Source: Nectonema munidae (lineage: Eukaryota; Nematomorpha; Nectonematoida; Nectonematidae). From it: a stretch of DNA of 64,000 nucleotides. The notes below the pieces were generated by a model. It searched no databases. It was given only the letters and a program-made list of their open reading frames with translations, and was not told the origin of the DNA. The position numbers were made by a program, and so were the translations under genes. The DNA lies in assembly GCA_030549495.1 (NCBI GenBank), contig JAUIRK010000043.1, forward strand, positions 1-64,000, written 5' to 3'. This document shows positions 49,170 through 58,829 of this stretch, piece by piece (the stretch's first letter is position 1; every line of letters starts with the position of its first letter).

Positions 49170-49571
49170 TCAATGGGGAAAAAATATACATTTATAGGAG
49201 ATTAATACCGTATTTATATTATTAGCTGCGCTACTTTTAAAACAAAAATTGAATTCGTCGAGGATTTTGCCAAATTTATCATTCACTTTGTTTTTCAATT
49301 CTGCAAGCCTGCTATTTGTTTTACTACAATGGACACTAAGCATACCAAGGCCAGAAAGACGTTCATCGCTCATTGTTGATGTCAGCCAAGTCTTAACCCT
49401 GCACATTGTTCTAAAACACCTCTCCACTGTGCATGTTGTTGCAGGCAAAGTCAATGCAATATGAAAGGCTTTTTGCACCGCAGAAAACAGAGTGGTTCTC
49501 TTTCTTTTTCCTCTTTCATTTTTTTCAGTGGACGCTCCTGCATCATCTGAAAATGGATTTCTAACGATCAC
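49170..49571 (-). pseudogene. hAT transposase dimerisation-domain fragment
   Basis: A 133-codon frame on the - strand carries a clear hAT C-terminal dimerisation domain at about residues 36-82: FHIALTLPATTCTVERCF followed by VKTWLTSTMSDERLSGL and GMLSVH. These correspond to the family pattern LPxTxCxxERxFSxL...VKTxLRSTMxxxRLxxLxxL. In hAT transposases this domain mediates multimer formation. The zinc-finger and catalytic domains are missing upstream, and the frame starts just before the conserved block, so this is a truncated copy. It faces the opposite way to, and differs in sequence from, the hAT relic at 48.5-49.1 kb, so it represents a separate insertion. Confidence 0.75.
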
Positions 49572-50929
49572 TAAAAGTTAAATTATTCTGAATTTTAGAA
49601 AATTCGGCATTAAATTTTTGTATTATTTTGTTAATTCCTCCAATAATGTCATTTTAAATACTTTTTAATTTTTTGCCTCTGCCATAAGTTACCCGAAATT
49701 AATATTCTATAAGTAAGAGTTGCTGCTTGTTTATAAAAAATGTATGATGATCGCATTATATGATGTAATGATCATTCGAATACATGATAGTGTAAAATAA
49801 GAATAAAAGATGGAATGCAGACTTTCGAGTCAAACATCATGCCAAGATGCTCTGAAATTCCTATGAAAAATATTTTACAAACAATGTGAGAGTTATATAA
49901 TATAATAATCCATTGTTTCAATATGCACACAATAAGTAAGCAATGTTTATCACAGTGTCTCCTTGTAGTATTTTTGAGCAAACACATGTTGATGATCCAC
50001 TAGATTTTCTCATCTTCTTGTCATAGGGATTCTATTTTTCTTTCTGTCTATTTCTGTTTTTCTCTTCCGCTTTCTCTGCTAAAACTCAATCAGTCAAGCT
50101 CTCTTTTCTCATTCAAGCTCTCTTATCTCATTCAAGCTCTCTTCTCTCATTCAAGCTCTCTTCTTTCACCCAAGCTCTCTTTTCTTGTTCAAGCTCTCCT
50201 ATCTCATTCAGATCTCTTCTTTTTAATTTGTATTTAGAGTTAAATTAAAAAATTCTATTTTATCTCATTAGAAACTAGTTTTTAGCAGAATATAAGTTCA
50301 ATATTTTCAGAACCTCATGATACCAAAGTTGAGCTATTCAAATTAATCACAGATTATTGGTAGAAATTTAGTTCCATCAATACACCAAACATTTTGCAAA
50401 AACGAAAATTTGTTTGTTTTTAAATGAGAAAAATAGTTCTCAATCGTTACAATTTAATATCAATGAATATTGTCAGACTCGCGTTAAATTTTTTTAAGAA
50501 AATTGTTGATTATTATAATAAAATATAATATCGAAACAAAATTTTTCACTTATAAAATATGTACTTGATCTATTTATGACAGCTGTCAGAATTTTATTTG
50601 TATACAGAAATAGTCAAAAAACAATGATTTTCTTGTTCTCGTATACTATAATTTTTATGATTTATGTTTGTTTAAATTGTTTTTTAATGATTTTGTTTTC
50701 TTAGACTTAAATAATTTTATGAAAAATGATTAAACTACCATTTTTGTATACTATGATTCCTTACAAAATGTAAAAATACAAGCTTTACCAAATCACCTTA
50801 TATGGGTTAGCTACTTCAACGTTGGCTTTGCTGCTTATAAAAACTTGAAAATATCAAATAAGCTATCTCATTTTTTATGCCTCCTATTATTTTGAAATTA
50901 TTCTAAGAACAGGCAGTTTCATTTTAAAA
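49572..50929. other. AT-rich spacer between hAT relic and LINE
   Basis: Apart from the 19-bp minisatellite at 50,094-50,222, this stretch is AT-rich with no gene or element end that I recognise. A 71-codon frame on the - strand at 49,772-49,987 has no known domain. Confidence 0.6.
50094..50222 (+). repeat. 19-bp pyrimidine-rich minisatellite
   Basis: About 6.7 copies of a 19-bp unit, TCAAGCTCTCTTCTCTCAT with variants, start at 50,094, 50,113, 50,132, 50,151, 50,170, 50,189 and 50,208. The spacing is exact and the + strand is strongly pyrimidine-rich. Confidence 0.93.
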
Positions 50930-50931
50930 TA

Positions 50932-51666
50932 GTGAAAATTGCTTTATTAGTTTATTTTGTCTTATTTCACCTTTATAAGAGTTACAAGTTCTTAAGTTAT
51001 TATAAGAGTTACAAGTTCTTAAGTTATTATAAGAGTTACAAGTTCTTAAAGATTTTTTATACTAACGCAAATCAATTATTGTCAAAAATAGATGAAATTA
51101 AAATAATAATTAAAATTTATAACTTTGATATACTTTTTGTTACTGAATTTTTATTAAAAAAAATCGATATAAAAAATTTTAACCTTAATCTTTTTAACAT
51201 TGATGGCTTCAAAATGTTCCTTATTATAGATCATGAATACTTTACTAGTGATAACTTAACAAATAGAAGGGGTATAATTTGTTATTTTAAAAGCTATTTG
51301 TCTGTATACATGCTTCCATTTAATTCAACTGATTTGTTTGAAATTTTGAACATTAGAATGTGTTTTAATAATCAAGTAACAACTTTCTGTTGTTTTTATA
51401 GAAGCCCTAATGCAGACAAGGAAAAAACCACGGAGAAAATAATTCATAGAATAGGTGAAGTTAAATATAGTTCTAATTCAAGAAATTTAGTTATTTTAGG
51501 TGATTTCAATTATCCTAGGATAGACTGGGATAAGTGTGACGCTCCACATAATTCTCCTGAGAGTCGGTTTTTAAACTTCGTTCAAAGTAGTTTATTGACA
51601 CAAGTTATTCGGGCACCAACGAGAAGAGATCCGAGTGGTAATGAAAGTTTGTTAGATCTATTATAA
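50932..51666 (+). pseudogene. LINE endonuclease domain (EEP family)
   Basis: The frame shows the exonuclease-endonuclease-phosphatase fold of CR1-type LINEs. YTNANQLLSKIDEI marks the usual start of the domain, followed by DILFVTEF with the catalytic Glu region, FCCFYRSPNAD, and LVILGDFNYPRIDWD with the Gly-Asp-Phe-Asn motif near 51,500. FLNFVQSSLLTQVIRAPTRR completes the typical C-terminal block. In CR1 elements this enzyme nicks the target DNA to start reverse transcription. The first 40 residues consist partly of a 27-bp tandem repeat and are unlike the family. The frame ends at LLDLL, where the sequence should run on through an ITNDENL stretch that lies in another frame, so a frame change separates it from the next segment. 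Confidence 0.85.
50974..51050 (+). repeat. 27-bp tandem repeat inside the LINE 5' region
   Basis: Starts at 50,974, 51,001 and 51,028 give about 2.8 exact copies of a 27-bp unit beginning TATAAGAGTTACAAG. The length is a multiple of 3, so the frame stays open and encodes repeated YKSYKFLSY. The exact identity suggests a recent local duplication in an otherwise old element. Confidence 0.95.
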
Positions 51667-51692
51667 CCAATGATGAAAATCTCATACAGAGT

Positions 51693-53856
51693 TTGACTAT
51701 ACTTCCAAATCTTACAAAAAGTGATCATTATTGCGTGTCTTTTACTTTCTCAAAGGTACATCAATATCGAAAAGCTGTTCCAAAGTATAAGTTCAGTTCT
51801 GCTGATTATTTTTCTATTGAGAACAATTTTAAAGAAATAGATTGGAATATTTTAGATAAAAATGATATAGAAACAAGTTCGAAAATTTTTGAAACTTTTT
51901 TGAAAAAACAAATTGAGCTTCATGTACCTAAATTAGAGGATAAAAAATCTTTTAAATTGTATATGAATAAAAATGCAATTTTTATTTATAAAAATAAAAA
52001 AAGATTATTTAATCTGTATAAAAAGTATGGCAATAAAAATAGTCTTGAACAATATAAAAAATGTAGTAATCATATTAGAAAATTTACCAGGCAACTTAGA
52101 ATTGATTATGAGGTAAAAATTTTAAAAGAATACAAGCAAAACTCAAAAAAAGTATGGAAGTATATTAATAGTAAGAAAAATAATTTAGCTATTGAAACAA
52201 TATTGAGTGAAAATGGTAGTATAATTGAAGATGAGTTTTTACCTGAAGCCTTTAAAGAATACTTTTATTCCATGTATAAAAGAGAAGGTAAACTTTTGAC
52301 TAGAAACGTTGAAGTTAAACTAATTTCACAACCCTTTGATAGAATGACTATAGAAATATCCGAAGTATGCCATAAGCTCAAAAGTCTAGATGTTTCTAAA
52401 TCACCTGGTATTGACAACATTTCACCCTTTTTTTTTCAAAAACTCTGTAAGGTTTTAGCGAAGCCTCTAACAGTTTTATATAATAAGTCTTTAGTGGAGC
52501 GTAAACTACCTGAATCATGGAAATTAAGCTGCGTATCACCGGTTTTTAAAAAAGGTGAGAAAAAGCTCCTTACTAATTATAGACCAATATCAGTCATTAA
52601 TATAATTTTCAAAGTGCTTGAATCGATTATAAAGGACAAGGTTGTTGACCATCTTGATAAAAACAATTTGATATCGCGGCAACAGCATGGCTTTCTTCCA
52701 AAAAAAAACAACAATAACAAATCTAATTGAATTTTCTAATGAATTTTCCCTTGAAATGAATATCAGTAAAACTGTGAACATTATTTATTTGGACTTTCAG
52801 AAGGCTTTTGATACTGTCCTCCATGAAAGACTCTTGTTAAAGTTGAAATCTTATTGTATAGGAGAAAACCTTATAGAATGGTTCAGGGACTATATTTTTA
52901 ATAAAAAATTTATTGTTCGATTGAATGGATTATGCTCATCAACTTCAGAAATAATAAGTGGAATCCCTCAAGGTTCTGTATTGGGACCTGTATTTTTCTC
53001 TATGTTTATAAATGATATTTGTGAAGATCTAAAATCAAATATAAAAATTTATGCTGACCATATAAAATTATTCAAGGGTTCAAAGGGTGAAGGTACGAAG
53101 AATATACAGAATGATCTATACAAAATATATAGATGGAGTAAAGAATGGGATATGCAGTTGAATATAAATAAGTGCTATCACCTTCAAATTGGGAAAAAAG
53201 AGGATGCCAGTTTTTATATAGGCGGAACTAAGCTAAACCAAGTTGAAAAGCATAATGACCTAGGATTAATCGTTGATTCAAAGTTTTGTTTCTCTGATCA
53301 TGTATTGCACGTTGTCAAGAAAGCCTTCACTATTCTACACATGTTGAACAATACCTTCATCTTATCTGAAATCAAAATTTCTCTGTATTTATACAAATCT
53401 TTAGTCAGACTTGTTCTGGAATAAGCAAATGTAATTTTTGGAAGTTCATCAATTATCAACATCAGAAAAATAGAAAAGGTTCAAAAAGTATTCACAAAGC
53501 ACTTGAAAGGAATGCAAAATTTATGTTATATTGAAAGACTTCAAAAGATTGACCTGCCTTCTTTATATTATCGAAGCCTGAGAAATGAAATGATATCAAT
53601 ATTTAATATCGTAATAGGAAATATGAAGATTGATGAGAAAGTTTTGCCTGAATATTCGAAGAGAATTTCCAGATCACACTTGCTGAAGTTTGCACCTGAA
53701 TCCTTTCAAAGTAAGTATAGAAGCAGATATTTAATCCAAAGAGCATACAATCACTGGATTGGCTTACCTAATGAAGTTGTTAACTCAATTACTTTGAAAG
53801 AATTTGAAAAAAAACTCGATGAATTTTGGAAAGACATAAGATTTGCCGTTCGTTGA
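51693..53856 (+). pseudogene. LINE reverse transcriptase and C-terminal region
   Basis: The first frame (51,693-52,730) carries the linker and fingers: LKSLDVSKSPGIDNISP, VSPVFKKGEKKLLTNYRPI and SVINIIFKVLE. After a frame change in an A-rich run near 52,700, the second frame (from 52,687) carries the palm: IIYLDFQKAFDTVLHERLL with the first catalytic Asp, GIPQGSVLGPVFFSMFIND, and IKIYADHIKLF, where the second Asp of YADD is replaced by His. A stop at 53,422-53,424 falls in the LVLExAN block, and the same frame then continues with a C-terminal region to 53,856. In this family the enzyme copies the LINE RNA at the nicked target. These changes leave it non-functional. Confidence 0.85.
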
Positions 53857-53913
53857 AAAATACGCTATATTTGATGCAATTCTCATAGGCTGCTAACCTC
53901 TTTAAATTGCTTA

Positions 53914-53937
53914 ATAAACTTATGTTATGTTATGTTA
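53914..53937 (+). repeat. LINE 3' tail with short tandem repeat
   Basis: AATAAACTTATG is followed by repeated TTATG units, and then the sequence changes character. CR1/L2/Jockey-type elements often end in short tandem repeats instead of poly(A), so this marks the likely 3' boundary of the element. Confidence 0.6.
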
Positions 53938-54382
53938 ATTCACAGTGTAACATAAAAAATTTTTTTTTTGTTTCACTTAATATTTTTATTGTTTATTACT
54001 AAAAACTTCACTCTGATTTCAAATCTGTGCTTGTTTTTTCTGTAACATCGATGGTTCAGAAGTTACAAGGTATTTATCTTAACATATTTTTGTCACAATT
54101 TTTGTTTTATTTTTAAGATAATTATATTATAATATTGTCAATTTTTTACTACAAATTAAAAATGGCTACATGGATGTGTAAAAATAACCCAAATTCTTTT
54201 TGCTATATCTGCGGATACTATATTGGGCAAAAAAACAGTTTCTTATAAAATAGAAAAAGGATCAAAATATTCAATAGCATACAATTTATATTTTGGTATG
54301 CCGATTGGTGACCAGGATAAAAGTTGGGCTCCTCATTTTATTTGTGGAAGCTGTTGTTCAACATTGGAGGCATGGCTGAGAG

Positions 54383-54440
54383 GTAGTTTTTTTGTTTTAA
54401 ATTGTCATACTTTTGTAAAAACTCAGAATCTAAAATCTAG
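54383..54440 (+). other. 58-bp GT-AG intron in the decayed transposase-like gene
   Basis: The segment starts GTAGTTTTTTTG and ends AAAATCTAG. Removing it joins AGA-G to GA-GAA in phase 1 and gives LRGERSMPFAIPRIW, whereas reading through gives unrelated residues. The short length and T-rich composition fit a compact invertebrate intron. Confidence 0.7.
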
Positions 54441-54645
54441 GAGAAAGATCAATGCCTTTTGCTATTCCACGAATTTGGAGAGAACAAAAAAATCATACCA
54501 CTGATTGTTATTTTTGTATAGTCAACATATCTAAATTCAGAAAAATCAAAGAAAATCTAAAAAACTTGATTATCCTAATATTGATTCATCAATTGCTCCA
54601 GTACCTCATAATGTAAACTTGCCAGTTCCTTCCCCTCCAGAAAAG

Positions 54646-54709
54646 GTAATTGTTAAAATTTAAAATATTTTGTTATGCTGAATTCTTTATATACTAACTT
54701 TTGTTTAAG
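54646..54709 (+). other. 64-bp GT-AG intron in the decayed transposase-like gene
   Basis: The segment starts GTAATTGTT and ends TTTGTTTAAG, between the phase-0 codons of PSPPEK and ESYLDKVE. It is AT-rich and contains TATACTAAC, a good branch-point-like sequence 18 or so bases before the acceptor. Confidence 0.72.
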
Positions 54710-56310
54710 GAAAGTTATCTGGATAAAGTAGAATCTGTGAATAATAATGAAATTTTATATTCTGTTGATGATGATGATAATGATACAAAATCTCCTCATT
54801 TTCCAAATCAAAGTGAGCTAAATGATTTAATTAAAGACTTGAACTTATCTAAAGAGGGAGCTCAGCTCCTAACGTCCAGGCTCAAAGAGTGGAATCTTCT
54901 AGGAGAGAGATGCAGAATAGGGGTGCAAAAAAACAGACATATGGAATATTCTAAATTTTATGATGTTGAAGATGGCTTATGTTTTTGTAAAGATATCAAG
55001 GGCCTTTTCAGTGCGATAGGAATTGAACATGTTTCATCAGAATGGAGGCTCTTCATCGACAGTTCTGTTAAAAGTTTAAAGGCAGTTTTGCTTCACGATG
55101 GAAACTTGTTGCCATCAGTTCCAGTTCGTCATTCTACGCATATGAAAGAAGACTATGCCAATGTTAAAAATTTGTTCAGCAAAATAAAGTATGAAAATTT
55201 TAATTATGATGTATGTGGAGATTTCAAAATGCTAGGCTTTCTATTGGGAATGCAACAAGGTTATACAAAGTTTTCCTGCTACCTATGTTTATGGGATAGT
55301 AGAGATGATAAAAATCATTATTTGAAAAAAACATGGACACAAAGAATTGGCCTTGAACCTGATAGTCAAAACGTCATTAATCCTTAATTGACCCAAAAAA
55401 AAGTGTTGCTTCCTCCACTACACATAAAGTTGGGACTTATTAAACAGTTTGTGAAAGCACTATAATATGACAGTAATGCTTTTCAGCAAATCTGACTTTT
55501 ATTTCCTAAACTTTTTGAAGCAAAGCTAAAAAATGGAATTTTTACGGGCCCTGATGTTTGGAAACTTCTAAATTCTGAAGAATTTGAAAATAACCTTAAT
55601 TTGAAAGAAAGATGTGCATGGGAGGCATTTAGAAGACTTGTGACAGGATTTTTAGGTAATAAAAAATATGAAAACTACAAAGAAAATATTGAAAATATGG
55701 TAAATGCGTATAAAGAAATGGGAAGCCGGATGTCACTGAAGCTTCATTTTTTGGATTCGCATTTAGATGTTTTCAAAGAAAATCTTGGTGATGTGAGCGA
55801 GGAGCGAGGAGATATCCAAACCATGAAAAAGAGATACCAAGGCCGATGGGGCAAAGCTATGATGGGTGACTTATCAAAGAAGATAAATAATGGCATCAAA
55901 GGCAACGTAGAACAAAACATTATTTTTAGCTTTTTGCCACGCAATTATTCTTTTTAAATATATTTTAACTTCAATTTTAGTTTATTTTTGTTTTAATTAA
56001 ATTTATCAAAAAAGATTTTAGTTTTATTTCCATTATTGAATAAAATAATATTCACATTACACTGATTCTACACACAAAATCATGAATTTTGAAATAAACG
56101 GAAATTCTAAAAACTATCGATATTCGTAAAAAAACATTTTTATTTTTGTAATCTACACCCAAAAACAATGTAAGAAAATTAATTTAATCAAGTCAAACAA
56201 ATTATTGTCGTGTTGTGATGTAGCAAATTTTTCAATTTTGAGTAAAAGTTAGTTTTCATTGACCAGGAACTGATGTAACGCTTATGCTAAACTATGAACA
56301 AATTGGTATC

Positions 56311-56385
56311 GATAAGAAATCGAATCCAGAGACTTCCATGCTAAGTTCAACATCTCAACCAACCTGTCACCCATAGAGGATGCTG
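56311..56385 (-). repeat. Possible tRNA-like segment (SINE head?)
   Basis: Read on the - strand, GGTTGGTTGAGATGTTGA is followed about 35 bases later by GGATTCGATTTC. These resemble the A and B boxes of a RNA polymerase III promoter, as in tRNA-derived SINEs. The spacing is shorter than in a true tRNA and no cloverleaf is evident, so a tRNA gene is unlikely. No tail or second copy was found in the window. Confidence 0.25.
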
Positions 56386-57635
56386 TAGAGAATACGTCAA
56401 ATTAGTTTTCAAAAAACTTAAGTTGTGCTGTAAAAATTTTAGTTTTTGTTGAAGCTCTATAATTTTTTCTGATAGACTTTTTTCTTTAAAATTTATTATA
56501 AAAGGCAAATCATTGCAAAATGTTAAAAGTTGTTTTACTTTTTGTAGATTTTTGTAGCTTGCACCAATTTAGCTTTTAAACTATTTTTGAATGATGCTGA
56601 GAAAAATGAAGTAATGCAATCTTAATTTTTATTGTTTGATTTTTGGTTGCACAATTTTATCTTTATTTTTTACCCTTTTTTTGAGAGTCTAACTAACTTA
56701 CATGTATTCTTATATACTAAAAAGAATGAAGAAATTCTAATACCAAGTTTTCTAACTTTAGTTCGGTTTTACATTTTTAATAGAAATTACCTCAGAAAAG
56801 TTATGTAATTTGGATTTGTTTTTTTTAATTTATTTTTCACAATGAAACATTTTTTCATTTTTTAGGAAGAAGGAACAACTGAAAATTAATGAATGATTTT
56901 TTTCATTCAATAAAATCTCCAATTTTTTTTATTGTTAATTGATATCATTACCCCCTTTCTACACATAATTTGGAGATGGTGCGCATCTATTTGAAGTGGA
57001 AAAGAAGGAGCTATATATAAGTCCTCATTCATGTTAAGCTTAATAGGGCGGGGGTTAAAGTTTACATTAAGCTTAATTAAGAATGAAATAGAATAGACAA
57101 GGGAGGAGTTGGATTTCAGAAATATTTGTTGTTTTTTTTGGAAGACGATAATTTCAAGGATGTGCGCCTTTGAATCAAACACATTTTTTTCATATAAACA
57201 TCGCAGGGTGTCTAGAAGACTCTTTTCCTTCAGACTACATTCACTCATATAAAACTCTCCAACTTTCAGTCTGTTTTCAATTATTTTCTCTATGAATCAT
57301 TTCATCAATTCCTGTAATGTGTCTGATAAACTACTTCATTTTCAAATGAAAAACTTATTGGCTCCCCCCCCCCCCCCCCTCCTCCAACAATTTTGGATTT
57401 TTTCAAACTAGTGTATATTCGATATGCAAATTTAATTAAAATATTTTCGCTGGAAGTATAGTATTTAAATTCACGAATTTTATAAAAAAAAATATAAAGT
57501 AGCCTTATAAATTTAGGACTTTAGGTATGCGCTGAATACATTCTATTTTAAAGGATTGCTTGAATATTTGGTCTCCCGTGGTATTTCCAGACCACTAATT
57601 TTGAAAATTGCAACAAAAAATTTCGTCCCCCATAA

Positions 57636-57681
57636 TAATTTTGAGGATGTGCGCCCCAAAAAAAAAGGTTTGACACATCTG
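57636..57681 (-). mobile_element. hAT-like terminus (CAGATGTGTCAAACC)
   Basis: On the - strand from 57,681 the sequence reads CAGATGTGTCAAACC and then GGGGCGCACATCCTC. CAGnTGTGTCAAAC followed by a GC-rich stretch is a recurrent hAT terminus. The related phrase near 57,157 may lie inside the same element, but the opposite end and a target duplication were not found. Confidence 0.4.
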
Positions 57682-57847
57682 GACTAAACACAAATACAAA
57701 CTTATATAAACATGGACACACATGCATGCACAACCATAAAAATTTTCTTATAAAAGCTAACATTTGTATATCTCTATCTCTGGTGCACATAATTAATACT
57801 AATTCACTAAGTTAATAAAATTTGATTTAGAAAAATGAACAACGCAC

Positions 57848-57853
57848 TTTATT
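57848..57853 (-). terminator. Polyadenylation signal AATAAA for the bHLH gene
   Basis: A perfect AATAAA on the - strand lies 41 bases past the bHLH stop codon. In an AT-rich region this can occur by chance, but the position is right for 3'-end formation. Confidence 0.4.
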
Positions 57854-57893
57854 TTTCAGCTAAAAAAAAGAAAATGCAGAGAAAAATGTTACT

Positions 57894-58130
57894 TTATGCT
57901 CTTTCCACTTCAATTTGAAACTTCTTTATTTGCAAAAGAAGTTGAATGTATTTCGTTGCTCTTCGTAAAATGTCACTTTTTCTAAGTTTTTTATCTACAG
58001 GATGAACAGGCAACATCCTGCGAAGCTCTTTGAATGCTAAAATTAAATGCCTCTTTTTCCGTTTTTCTTTGTATAATAAGAATTTGGACTGAGATACATT
58101 GACTGTTTCTCCAAAATTTTTAATATCCAT
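57894..58130 (-). CDS. Small bHLH protein, TAL/NHLH-like
   Basis: This 78-residue single-exon frame is a basic helix-loop-helix domain with little else. A short basic region (residues 20-28, YKEKRKKRH) keeps the Glu (E22) that reads E-box DNA. Helix 1 is LILAFKELRRML (29-40), the loop is PVHPVDKKLRK (41-51) and helix 2 is SDILRRATKYIQLLLQI (52-68). The loop and helix 2 closely follow the PTHPPDKKLSKNEILRLA pattern of TAL1/LYL1 and the similar NHLH proteins, which bind DNA as dimers with class I E proteins. The basic region is less typical, lacking the usual Asn-x-Arg and most Arg. An in-frame TAA sits seven codons upstream, so this ATG is the first, and AATAAA follows 41 bases after the stop. 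It could be a gene, a lone exon or a retrocopy, since TAL proteins are normally longer. It is the only intact host-like gene in the window. Confidence 0.65.
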   Translation of the reverse strand: MDIKNFGETVNVSQSKFLLYKEKRKKRHLILAFKELRRMLPVHPVDKKLRKSDILRRATKYIQLLLQIKKFQIEVERA

Positions 58131-58829
58131 TTCGATTTTAGAAAAATGTTAATAAAATGATACACAAAATTAAATATCCATGATTTATAATATTATATCT
58201 TCCATAATAAATAGAAAAAGGAAATGTTAGGATAATCTTACTTTCACACATTACGCCCGATTTAACAGAGAAATTACACAAGATATAATTTCATGCTATG
58301 ATGGTTTGCAATACAAATATATATCACATGCTTATTCTATCAAATATAATTTATACAGTAAATTCACAAAATAATATTTAATTAATTTATAGCAAGATTA
58401 AACAATATTTGTATTGTACTCCTTAGTGAGTTATAGAAATTTTAAAGTATAATCATCCTAAATTATAAGCATACAAAGTACTAGCTGCGCTGGACTTGAT
58501 GTGGAGTATAAGTTGAATAGTGATTATTTTAGGCCAAAATACTCGAAAAAACAAAAGATATGTCCAAGGGCGCAGTAAAATATTAAAAATTTAGGATTTT
58601 TAAAAGCACTTCTCAGGCATCGTTTGTAATATCAAAAATAGTTATCTAAAAAAATTTGGCTTATTTTATGCTTATTTAATCTGCCTCATGGTAGTTTATA
58701 TTCCAGAAATATTTGCTATATGCCAGACTACTTTATATATAATAGAAGACAAAAAACAAATTACACATATATCATGATAATTTCAATTTATTTTGTTGAA
58801 TCATCTGTAAAATATTAAATTATTCAAAG
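58131..58829. other. AT-rich spacer upstream of the bHLH frame
   Basis: This is about 0.7 kb of AT-rich DNA with no frame or repeat of note. A TATAAA-like stretch occurs on the - strand near 58,186-58,191, roughly 60 bases before the bHLH start, but such strings are common in this composition and I do not call a promoter. Confidence 0.5.

Larger units (their letters stand above)
50930..53937 (+). mobile_element. CR1-like non-LTR retrotransposon (LINE), inactive
   Basis: A LINE of about 3 kb encodes an apurinic-type endonuclease followed by a reverse transcriptase, the layout of CR1/L2-type elements, and ends in a short tandem tail after AATAAACTTATG. No ORF1 is recognisable upstream, so the copy may be 5'-truncated or ORF1 has decayed. 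The polyprotein is split by two frame changes (near 51,660 and 52,700) and one internal stop (53,422-53,424). The usual YADD catalytic motif reads YADH at 53,050-53,061. It cannot encode a working enzyme. Base composition is as AT-rich as the surroundings, and codon use is Lys/Asn/Ile heavy. Confidence 0.85.
54162..55957 (+). pseudogene. Decayed three-exon transposase-like gene (CYICG / FIDSS family)
   Basis: A start ATG at 54,162 opens a protein with a Cys-rich N-terminus (CKNNPNSFCYICG, then APHFICGSCCSTLEAW), like a family seen repeatedly in arthropod and cnidarian genomes. GT-AG introns at 54,383-54,440 and 54,646-54,709 restore continuity: ..LRG-ERSMPFAIPRIWREQ.. and ..PSPPEK-ESYL... The large third exon has WRLFIDSSVKSLKA, VCGDFKMLGFLLG, CYLCLWDSRDDKNHY, LPPLHIKLGL, and LKLHFLDSHLDVF with KKRYQGRWG. 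The spaced Asp residues and His-rich end suggest an RNase H-like transposase core, but that is inference. Frame changes in A runs near 54,230 and 54,540 and three in-frame stops between 55,385 and 55,490 show it is dead. The segment between EERG and DIQTM seems short by a few residues against my memory of the family. Confidence 0.65.
55958..57893. other. AT-rich intergenic stretch with minor TE-like pieces
   Basis: No gene is recognised in about 1.9 kb. It holds a possible tRNA-like segment near 56,311-56,385, a run of 16 C at 57,364-57,379, and a hAT-like terminus at 57,636-57,681. A 113-codon - strand frame (56,907-57,248, starting MSECSLKEKSLL) and an 80-codon one (57,548-57,790) have no domain I know. 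The phrase GGATGTGCGCC occurs at about 57,157 and again near 57,645, suggesting one transposon-derived segment lies between them. Confidence 0.55.

Noticed and set aside
49249-49464. 71-codon + strand frame
   Set aside because: It is the antisense shadow of the hAT dimerisation domain on the - strand.
48506-49571. One single hAT element spanning both hAT pieces
   Set aside because: The two pieces are on opposite strands, both are C-terminal regions and their sequences differ, so they are separate insertions.
55744-55944. 66-codon - strand frame
   Set aside because: It is antisense to the last exon of the decayed + strand transposase-like gene.
56316-56362. A true tRNA gene
   Set aside because: A and B boxes are too close together and no cloverleaf stems pair, so at most a decayed SINE head.
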